Origin: Paraglaciecola sp. MB-3u-78
Lineage (GTDB): Bacteria; Pseudomonadota; Gammaproteobacteria; Enterobacterales; Alteromonadaceae
Direction: 5' to 3'
NCBI RefSeq assembly: GCF_002835935.1
Contig: NZ_PJCF01000006.1
Coordinates: 310,001-374,000 of the forward strand
Length of the DNA stretch: 64,000 bases
Shown here in pieces: positions 57,605 to 64,000 of this stretch. The notes under the pieces were generated by a model that was not told the origin of the DNA, made no database searches, and saw only the letters and a program-made list of their open reading frames with translations. The translations under genes and the position numbers were made by a program. The first letter of the stretch is position 1. Every line of letters begins with the position of its first letter.

Positions 57605-58114
57605 TTAATCTTTAAAATCATTAATATTGATAGATTCAAACTGGGAATAAAGATCTGTTTGTTGCTCAGATGATTTTATAGGTTTCTCAGACTCTTCTGT
57701 AAGTCCAAGCATTTCACATAGTACCTTATGTCTTGCTAATGTTTGATTTACGTAGTGCTGGTCTTCTCTGGCAATTTTTTTGCCGAGGTCAATTTTATCC
57801 AACAGGGTAGCTAAACGGGGATCTTGTTCGATTGCGGCAAGTTCCTGATTCGGAGAAAAGTATTTAACTGTTTTTGCTGCTGATTTTTGTGCTTTTGTTT
57901 CTGCAATTAAGCTAACAGGTTTTTTACTTCCATGTCTTGGATCTTTATTGATTTTTTTGGAATCTTGATTAACTGTTTGGGCTTCGTTGTTACGACTTCC
58001 TGCAGGTTTCCCAAGATGTTTTTTGCTTCGTTTTTCAGTCGGTTTACGTACGTTTGAAGGGGTTTTCGAGATGCCTATTTTACCAACTTTTCGAGATTTT
58101 TTTTGCCTAGCCAT
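57605..58114 (-). CDS. yihI: Der GTPase activator YihI
   Basis: YihI stimulates GTP hydrolysis by the ribosome-assembly GTPase Der. The 169-residue protein has a basic N-terminal half (ARQKKSRKVGKIG, KRSKKHLGKPAGSRN) and an acidic conserved core (LAAIEQDPRLATLLDKIDLGKKI). Length equals that of E. coli. Its position relative to the CsrC-like RNA and engB is as in E. coli. Confidence 0.92.
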   Translation of the reverse strand: MARQKKSRKVGKIGISKTPSNVRKPTEKRSKKHLGKPAGSRNNEAQTVNQDSKKINKDPRHGSKKPVSLIAETKAQKSAAKTVKYFSPNQELAAIEQDPRLATLLDKIDLGKKIAREDQHYVNQTLARHKVLCEMLGLTEESEKPIKSSEQQTDLYSQFESININDFKD

Positions 58115-58320
58115 AAATCACCTGTGTAGGGCTTAATAATGGGCATGATTCTACCTTAATTTACTAGGGCCTGTTGATCTTTCATATGCTTTGAGATTGA
58201 AGACTTTTATTTGGATACTAAATAGTGTCTTCTTTATTATTAATTACTTTGAGGAAAATATGCACGCCTTATAAAAGGTCAATACGTATTGATAGCGTGT
58301 TTATAGTAAATTTTTGATAG

Positions 58321-58352
58321 AAAAAAAGCGATAGTTCAACTATCGCTTTTTC
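58321..58352 (-). terminator. Terminator of the CsrC-like RNA
   Basis: Stem AAAAAGCGATAG (58323-58334) with CTATCGCTTTTT (58340-58351), T run on the minus strand; the A/T-rich arms could also stop plus-strand transcription. Confidence 0.88.
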
Positions 58353-58593
58353 GTAGATCAGAGTGTCAGCAGACACTTCACCCAATATCTGTTCTTCCTG
58401 AACAACTAATATCCATTTTATCTTCACTTATTATTAATTTTTTCGAAGATTATTTTATTGTTATTGATCGTCCTGATACTTTATGTTCCGTCCATGCTTT
58501 CCCCATTGGGGATTTAGAATGCAAAACAACTCATGTTGTGTTGCTACTTCCCTGACAAGCAATATGCTTGTAATTCCTTTTTGATCTTATTAG
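58321..58593 (-). ncRNA. csrC: CsrB/CsrC-type regulatory RNA (candidate)
   Basis: The gap between yihI and the engB locus is where E. coli carries csrC, and orientation is the same relative to polA and yihI. On the minus strand a promoter-like TTGTAA, 16-bp spacer and TATTCT (58600-58605) is followed by about 270 nt with GGA-type CsrA motifs: AAGGA, CAGGGA, GGGGA, TGGACGGA, CAGGA, ATGGA and CAGGAAG. It ends in a strong hairpin with arms 58323-58334 and 58340-58351 and a T run. Such RNAs sequester CsrA. No open frame is inside. Exact 5' end is inferred. Confidence 0.7.
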
Positions 58594-58677
58594 CTCAGGA
58601 GAATACAGGATTAACAAAAATTTACAACTTATTTACAATTGAGATATAAAATAAGTGAACTTTTTCTGAAATATAAA

Positions 58678-58712
58678 AACGCAACTAATAACAAATTGGC
58701 TATTAGTTGCGA
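58678..58712 (-). terminator. Terminator after cytochrome c4
   Basis: Arms CGCAACTAATA (58680-58690) and TATTAGTTGCG (58701-58711), followed on the minus strand by TTTTT. It separates the cytochrome gene from the downstream CsrC-like RNA, which therefore needs its own promoter. Confidence 0.88.
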
Positions 58713-58722
58713 AAATACTTAA

Positions 58723-59346
58723 CTAATGAAGGCCAGCAACGTAGTTTGAAATCACTTGAATGTCTTCGTCAGTTAATCTTTTAGCAATGTCAGCCATCAT
58801 GCCATTTAAAGAATTGGCTCTTTCACCAGAACGAAAAGATTTTAGCTGAGTGGCTATATAATCTGAATGTTGACCACTTATGTCGGGAAAACCAGAAAGG
58901 CTAGTGCCATTGCCTTTTGGGCCATGACAGGCAATACATGCTGTTATACCTCGTTTTAAATCTCCACCAACATATAGTTTGTTACCTTGTACGACAGCAT
59001 CTTGTGAAGATTCGCCTGGTGTTGCCTTTTGACTTGAAAAATATGCGGCCAAATCAAGAATGTCTTGTTCCGATAACGCAGCTGACATGCCATTCATTAC
59101 CGCATTATTTCTGCCTTCTTTTCCACCTGTTGTGCTGGCTAATTTAAATTCTGTTAATTGTTTAACTAAATATTGTGCATGTTGCCCAGCAAGTTTCGGG
59201 TTCATTGGTATTGCACTATTTCCATCTGCGCCATGGCATGCGCCACAAGTAACAGATTTCACCTTACCGTTTTCAGCATTACCTTGTTCAGCCGCATTGA
59301 CACTTAAGCCCATAAACAAACAGACTAGCAGACCTATTTTTTTCAT
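58723..59346 (-). CDS. Dihaem cytochrome c4
   Basis: The 207-residue periplasmic protein has a signal peptide (KKIGLLVCLFMGLSVNA) and two c-type haem sites, CGACH and CIACH, each followed by a downstream Met ligand region (NGMSAALS and NGMMADIA). This duplicated structure is that of cytochrome c4, an electron donor to terminal oxidases. ATG 59346 is chosen; ATG 59364 upstream lacks a signal-peptide-like start. It is divergent from engB, a pairing common in this group. Confidence 0.93.
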   Translation of the reverse strand: MKKIGLLVCLFMGLSVNAAEQGNAENGKVKSVTCGACHGADGNSAIPMNPKLAGQHAQYLVKQLTEFKLASTTGGKEGRNNAVMNGMSAALSEQDILDLAAYFSSQKATPGESSQDAVVQGNKLYVGGDLKRGITACIACHGPKGNGTSLSGFPDISGQHSDYIATQLKSFRSGERANSLNGMMADIAKRLTDEDIQVISNYVAGLH

Positions 59347-59549
59347 CTTTATCTCATTAAGCATTTAATTAGCTGCCTATTCTTAAATCATTGACTGAGT
59401 ATTTTACACATTTACGCCGACAGTAAAATAAAATCATTTAATAAGTTGTGTTTTTATCTGATTTTAAAGAGCACAGTGATTCTCCTTTTCCCTGATATAA
59501 TGATCAGAATTATGATAAAAACAGTTTTGTAGAGTTTTCAGGAGTAAGT

Positions 59550-60158
59550 GTGAGTCATTATAGTCAAGCAAAGTTTAGTATCAGCGCCCCTGATATTACG
59601 CACCTAGGACCAGACGAAGGTATAGAAATTGCTTTTGCCGGTCGTTCAAATGCCGGCAAGTCCAGCGCGTTAAACAAATTAACTCGGCAAAAAGGGTTGG
59701 CACGAACTAGCAAAACGCCGGGTCGGACACAATTGATCAATGTGTTTCAGCTAGATGGAAACCGGCGGTTAATAGACCTGCCGGGCTATGGGTATGCAAA
59801 AGTACCCATAGCTATAAAAAAGAAATGGCAAAAATCTTTGGGTGAATATTTACAAAAAAGAGAGAGCATTAAAGGACTAGTAGTATTGATGGACATTCGT
59901 CACCCCTTTAAAGACTTAGATCAAGACTTAATACATTGGGCAGTCGCTGCAGATTTACCTGTACTTGCGCTTCTCACTAAAGCTGACAAATTTAAATCTG
60001 GTAAACGTAAAAATCAGCTAATGATGGCCCGAGAAGCGGCGCTGGCTTTTTGTGGGGATGTAACTGTTGATGTTTTTTCGTCCCTGAGTGGCATTGGACT
60101 GGAAAATTTGCAATTAAAGCTAGATGGCTGGTATGGCTATGAAAAGAATATTATTTAA
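59550..60158 (+). CDS. engB: Ribosome biogenesis GTPase EngB (YihA)
   Basis: EngB is an essential GTPase for 50S assembly. The 202-residue protein has G1 GRSNAGKSS (residues 31-39), G3 DLPGYGYAK and G4 TKADK. Start is GTG 59550 with AGGAG 6 nt before it. It is transcribed against polA. Confidence 0.96.
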   Translation: MSHYSQAKFSISAPDITHLGPDEGIEIAFAGRSNAGKSSALNKLTRQKGLARTSKTPGRTQLINVFQLDGNRRLIDLPGYGYAKVPIAIKKKWQKSLGEYLQKRESIKGLVVLMDIRHPFKDLDQDLIHWAVAADLPVLALLTKADKFKSGKRKNQLMMAREAALAFCGDVTVDVFSSLSGIGLENLQLKLDGWYGYEKNII

Positions 60159-60267
60159 TTTATAAACGGTCAAAACAAATTTTTAGGACAAAGCAAAGAC
60201 GAAATATATAAAAACTGAATGATAAACAATCCAATATTTCAAAATAGTTTTTTCTTTCATTATTTTA

Positions 60268-60296
60268 GGCAAAAAAAAACCCATTAAAAAATGGGG
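60268..60296 (-). terminator. Minus-strand terminator downstream of engB
   Basis: CCCATT (60280-60285) pairs with AATGGG (60290-60295) and nine T residues follow on the minus strand. It would stop leftward transcripts from the polA side before they run into engB. Confidence 0.75.
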
Positions 60297-60379
60297 TAAA
60301 ACACATAGAGACACACATAAACTATAAATAAGAGCCTAGCAAAAACATAAAGTTCAAAATAATTTTATTTTTTTGAGAT

Positions 60380-60437
60380 AAAAAAAACCGGCATTGACCG
60401 AGGTTTAAGCAACGGTTAGAAATATCTGACCTCTACG
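60380..60437 (-). ncRNA. Possible small RNA at the Spot 42 position
   Basis: On the minus strand, TTGGCT, a 17-bp spacer and TAAACT form a promoter-like pair, followed 6-7 nt later by GTAGAGGTCAGATATTTCTA. This start resembles the conserved 5' part of Spot 42 (AGAGGTAAGAT...CTA). The transcript would end about 58 nt later at an AACCG...CGGTT hairpin with eight T residues. The site downstream of polA matches Spot 42 in other gammaproteobacteria, but it is shorter than the usual 109 nt and the hairpin is imperfect. Confidence 0.35.
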
Positions 60438-60505
60438 CACAGAGTTTATTCAAAAAGTACCTTTAAGCCAAGTTTGTTTTGTAATTTAAGCGCTCGATTG
60501 AATAA

Positions 60506-60770
60506 TATACTCATACCACCTCAAAATGTCGGATTCAGCGGGAGTCTAAAGCGGTTTAGTCGAGGCGGCTATTTGTAGGCTTAGTAATCTAAGTCAAAAA
60601 TGGCCAACGCAGAATAAATCGCTTTAAAACCCGACCGAAGGGAACGACTGGGGCACTCCACTTCTTCGTTGAGTCAATTCAGAAGGTGGCCAACATTCAG
60701 TCATTGACGCGCCTTAAATTGAAGCGCCCCAGTCGTTCTGAATCACACATTTTGAGGTGATATGGGTATA
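60506..60770. repeat. MITE-like element of 265 bp
   Basis: Terminal inverted repeats at 60506-60538 and 60738-60770 share CACCTCAAAATGT and GATTCAG with a few mismatches over 33 bp. Inside, GAACGACTGGGGC (60642-60654) and GCCCCAGTCGTTC (60726-60738) form a second perfect pair. No coding frame is present. TA at both outer ends is compatible with TA target use. It lies between the RNA candidate and polA. Confidence 0.75.
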
Positions 60771-60777
60771 GATAAGC

Positions 60778-63528
60778 TTAGTGGGCTTCATCCCAGTTTT
60801 CTCCAACCCCTGCTTCAACAATGAGTGGGACATCGAGCTGCACCGCTTGCTCCATTAGCGAAATAATTTTGTTTTTATATTCGGTTAACTTATGTTCTTT
60901 AATTTCAAAAACCAGTTCGTCATGCACTTGCATGATCATACGCACATCATCAATAGGTAACGTTTCAATCCAGTCATCCACCGCTAACATAGCTTTTTTG
61001 ATGATGTCAGCTGCCGTTCCTTGCATAGGTGCATTTATCGCCGCGCGTTCTGCGCCTTTTCTGCGCATACCATTACTGGCATTAATTTCGGGTAAGTATA
61101 AACGCCTACCAAAAACAGTCGAAACATAACCTTTCTCTTTGGCAACCTGTCGCGTGTCTTCCATATAAGTTAATACCGATGGATAACGTTCAAAATACAA
61201 ATCCATATATTTTTGTGCATCGTAACGGGAGATATTGAGTTGTTTGGATAAACCAAATGCAGACATACCGTAGATTAAACCAAAGTTGATGGCTTTAGCA
61301 TTTCTACGTTGTTCAATACTGACCTCTTTAAGTGGGGTATCGAACACTTCTGAAGCCGTTGCAGTATGGATATCTTGTCCAGTAGCAAATGCATTCAATA
61401 AGCCCTTGTCGTTTGATAAATGTGCCATAATCCGTAATTCAATTTGTGAATAATCAGCGGCAACAATTTTATAACCTTCTCTGGCTATGAACGCTTGTCT
61501 AATTCGTCGTCCTTCTTCAGTTCGAATAGGAATGTTTTGTAGATTGGGCTCTGTAGATGACAATCGACCTGTTGCCGTAATCGCTTGATGATAAGAGGTG
61601 TGTACCCTGCCTGTTCGAGCATTTATCATCTTTGGAAGTTTATCTGTATATGTATTTTTTAACTTACTCAAACCTCGGTATTCCATCAACAATTTGGGCA
61701 GTGGGTAATTGATGGCTAATTCCTGTAAAACTTCTTCAGCAGTTGAGGGGGCGCCTTTTGGGGTTTTCTTTAGAACGGGTAAATCCATTTTATTATAGAG
61801 GATTTCCTGCAATTGTTTCGGTGAGCCTAAATTAAACTCTTCACCAGCTAGTTCATGAACCTCTTTTTCCAATTCTAAAATACGTACTGCTAAGTCTTGG
61901 CTTTGTTGCGCAAGCTTTTGGCTATCGATGAGTACGCCGAATTGTTCCATTTTTGCTAACACTGGGGATAGTGGTAGTTCTATTTGCTTAAAAACATTCA
62001 CTAAGTCTTTTTCTTCACTTAATTTTTGCCAAAGAACCTTGTGTAACTGTAACGTTATGTCTGCATCTTCGGCCGCATAAGGAGTTGCTTTATCCAGTGG
62101 AATTTGATTAAAGGTTATTTGTTTAGCGCCTTTTCCGGCAACATCTTCAAAGTGAATAGTTGTTTGACCCAGGTAGGTTTCTGCCAAACTATCCATATCG
62201 TGACGGGTGGCAACACTATTCAACACGTAAGATTCAAGCATTGTATCGAACGCGATGCCTTGTAAATTGATATCGTAATTGGCCAGCACGTTTTTATCAT
62301 ACTTAAGATGTTGTCCTACTTTTTTGATTGCAGGGTTTTCTAGAAGTGGTTTAAGTGACGCTAATACTTGAGCTCGGTCTAATTGGTCTGGTGCATCCAA
62401 ATAATCATGAGCAACAGGTAAGTAAGCCGCTTCGCCTGCGGACACAGAAAATGATACGCCTACCAATTCGGCATCCATATAATTTAAGCTGGTCGTTTCG
62501 GTATCAAACGCAAATAAATCAGCAGTTCTTAGTTTGTCTAACCAAATATCAAAGTCATTTTGGGTTAAGATTGTGTGGTAATTGCCAGATGCAGATACTT
62601 GTTCGTTCGGCTCTTTTGATGCAGTATTTTCCACTGTAGCTGTTTGCTTTACTTTTTGTTGGGTTTCTGTCAACAAACGTTTCAATTCAAACTGGGTACT
62701 CAAAGTAATTAATTTATCAAAATCGACTGCAGTTGCTTTAATGTCTTGTACGTTTTCGGGCAAATCCACGTCCAATCTGATCGTGGCCAATTCGTACGAT
62801 AACGGAAGGTGACTAAGTGCGTTACGCAAATGTTCGCCAACTTTCCCTTTTACATTGTCGGCGTTGGCCATTACTTGTTTAAGAGTGCCGTGTTCAGCCA
62901 GCCACTTAGCTGCTGTTTTAGGTCCACACTTGTCGACACCAGGAATATTATCTACTTTGTCACCCATCAGAGCTAAATAGTCGATTATTTGATCGGGTCT
63001 TACAGCAAATTTTTCTTCTACACCCGCTTCGTCCATCTCGACATTTGTCATGGTATTGATTAACCGAACATGAGGTGTAACAAGTTGCGCCATATCTTTA
63101 TCGCCGGTAGAAATGACGGTTTCCATTCCTAGTTTAGATGCTTGGTTAGCCAGTGTACCAATCACATCATCCGCTTCTACACCTTCAATAACCAACAACG
63201 GTAGTCCCATTGCTTGGATAATATCATGTAAAGGTGCAATTTGTGTTCGAAGATCGTCTGGCATTGGTGGGCGATTGGCTTTATATTCTGCATACATCTC
63301 GTTGCGAAAGGTTTTCCCTTTGGCATCAAATACCACCACTATATTTCCACTCGGATAGTCCTTTTGTAGACTCTTTATCATATTCAACACACCCGTAATA
63401 GCACCTGTAGATTGGCCATAAGAGGTGGATAACGCTTGTAGATAAGGTACGTGGTAAGCTCTGAATAAATAAGATGAACCATCTACTAATACTAGAGGGT
63501 TGGAGGGTGATTTTGCTTCAGATGCCAT
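60778..63528 (-). CDS. polA: DNA polymerase I
   Basis: The 916-residue protein has the 5' nuclease domain ([25 protein letters not shown]), a 3'-5' exonuclease domain with intact Asp342 and Glu344 in AFDTETTSL, and the polymerase domain with [14 protein letters not shown], the finger motif [16 protein letters not shown] and QVHDELVFE. Length is near E. coli (928). Proofreading residues are present. Confidence 0.97.
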   Translation of the reverse strand: MASEAKSPSNPLVLVDGSSYLFRAYHVPYLQALSTSYGQSTGAITGVLNMIKSLQKDYPSGNIVVVFDAKGKTFRNEMYAEYKANRPPMPDDLRTQIAPLHDIIQAMGLPLLVIEGVEADDVIGTLANQASKLGMETVISTGDKDMAQLVTPHVRLINTMTNVEMDEAGVEEKFAVRPDQIIDYLALMGDKVDNIPGVDKCGPKTAAKWLAEHGTLKQVMANADNVKGKVGEHLRNALSHLPLSYELATIRLDVDLPENVQDIKATAVDFDKLITLSTQFELKRLLTETQQKVKQTATVENTASKEPNEQVSASGNYHTILTQNDFDIWLDKLRTADLFAFDTETTSLNYMDAELVGVSFSVSAGEAAYLPVAHDYLDAPDQLDRAQVLASLKPLLENPAIKKVGQHLKYDKNVLANYDINLQGIAFDTMLESYVLNSVATRHDMDSLAETYLGQTTIHFEDVAGKGAKQITFNQIPLDKATPYAAEDADITLQLHKVLWQKLSEEKDLVNVFKQIELPLSPVLAKMEQFGVLIDSQKLAQQSQDLAVRILELEKEVHELAGEEFNLGSPKQLQEILYNKMDLPVLKKTPKGAPSTAEEVLQELAINYPLPKLLMEYRGLSKLKNTYTDKLPKMINARTGRVHTSYHQAITATGRLSSTEPNLQNIPIRTEEGRRIRQAFIAREGYKIVAADYSQIELRIMAHLSNDKGLLNAFATGQDIHTATASEVFDTPLKEVSIEQRRNAKAINFGLIYGMSAFGLSKQLNISRYDAQKYMDLYFERYPSVLTYMEDTRQVAKEKGYVSTVFGRRLYLPEINASNGMRRKGAERAAINAPMQGTAADIIKKAMLAVDDWIETLPIDDVRMIMQVHDELVFEIKEHKLTEYKNKIISLMEQAVQLDVPLIVEAGVGENWDEAH

Positions 63529-64000
63529 AATAGGAGCCCATATTTTTATTTTAGAAGATTGTCAATTTGCGAGAATGTCATAAGTGCAGGTATTTATCAT
63601 TAATCCAGAAGGAAATCTGTGGATAACTATGTAGATAATGTATTAGAAAATTCATTTATTGCTAATTATAAATACTTAGGAGTAATAAAAAAATCTTAAT
63701 AAACATATATTTATAGTGAATAAAAAAACTCAACAAAGAAACGCTTTATGATAAGTGTTTTGTGGATAAGATTTTAACGTTAACTATAGTAACTTTAAAA
63801 CCAGCGTAGAAGATACACACATGTTGAGCACTAGAAAAGAACATTTTTAAATTATTTCAGTTACATTTATGGATAAATATTGATAAAAAATTATAAGCCT
63901 TGATTTACCTATTCTGTAAGCATGTTTCATCAAAAATCCAACAAAAAATTGATGTGAATTATAGTTTGTAAGCGCTTGCAAACCAAATTGTAGGTTTTTA
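63529..64000. promoter_or_regulatory. AT-rich region upstream of polA with DnaA boxes
   Basis: No gene is seen. Two perfect DnaA boxes TGTGGATAA occur at 63618-63626 and 63761-63769 in the same orientation. A LacI-type palindrome TTTGTAAGCGCTTGCAAA is at 63965-63982 and may control a gene beyond the right edge. Confidence 0.5.
63965..63982. promoter_or_regulatory. LacI-family operator-like palindrome
   Basis: TTTGTAAGCGCTTGCAAA is an 18-bp palindrome with one mismatched pair around the AAGCGCTT core used by many LacI/PurR-type repressors. The regulated gene would be to the right of the window. Confidence 0.45.

Noticed and set aside
60642-60738. GACTGGGGC...GCCCCAGTC pair that resembles the Spot 42 terminator stem
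   Set aside because: The arms are about 70 nt apart, lack a T run and lie inside the MITE-like element, so the resemblance is probably chance.

Overview
The window is the replication-origin neighbourhood of a marine gammaproteobacterium, most likely an Alteromonadaceae member close to Glaciecola/Paraglaciecola. The evidence is gene content and order: rpmH-rnpA-yidD-yidC-yajQ-mnmE beside dnaA-dnaN-recF-gyrB, mnmG-rsmG-parA-parB-atpIBEFHAGDC, mreBCD-maf-rng-yhdP-tldD, glyQS, and polA/engB/yihI. The taxon is inferred from synteny and protein character; no database search was possible.

Layout from left to right. Positions 1-1449 hold the end of a DUF3570 outer-membrane gene and an ApbE flavin transferase. 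Positions 1.6-3.2 kb hold a decayed IS4-family element. Positions 3.4-14.1 kb are a leftward cell-shape and housekeeping operon (mreB, mreC, mreD, maf, rng, yhdP, nitrilase, tldD). Positions 14.3-16.3 kb encode a rightward hybrid histidine kinase and a response regulator. Positions 16.3-21.5 kb hold a decayed mshQ-like LamG gene and two IS1634-family elements; this is probably all that remains of an MSHA pilus locus. Positions 22.0-29.9 kb hold msrA and the full ATP synthase operon. Positions 30.2-34.5 kb hold parB, parA, rsmG and mnmG.

The origin itself (about 34.64-35.01 kb) has an AT-rich GATC-repeat block, several DnaA boxes and nine GATC sites. To its right are a broken DUF4097 gene, helicase-loading genes resembling dnaC and dnaT, mioC, a fold-back repeat, a broken acyltransferase gene and the leftward mnmE-yajQ-yidC-yidD-rnpA-rpmH block. 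Divergently, dnaA-dnaN-recF-gyrB run right. Two near-perfect parS sites lie inside recF and fit the ParAB system encoded nearby.

Positions 50.5-64 kb hold a small lipoprotein, glyS-glyQ, a tag (3-methyladenine glycosylase) gene split by an IS21-family element, a DUF2489 protein, yihI, a probable CsrB/CsrC-type regulatory RNA, cytochrome c4, engB, a possible small RNA, a MITE-like element and polA. Core genes are intact and well ordered. Accessory genes between them are repeatedly broken (mshQ, acyltransferase, DUF4097, tag) and four insertion sequences are present, which suggests a genome with active IS spread and gene loss. No phage, CRISPR array, defence island or clearly new multi-gene system was found. 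The most useful less-obvious signals are the two RNA candidates, the parS pair, the two miniature inverted-repeat elements and the MSHA-locus remnant.
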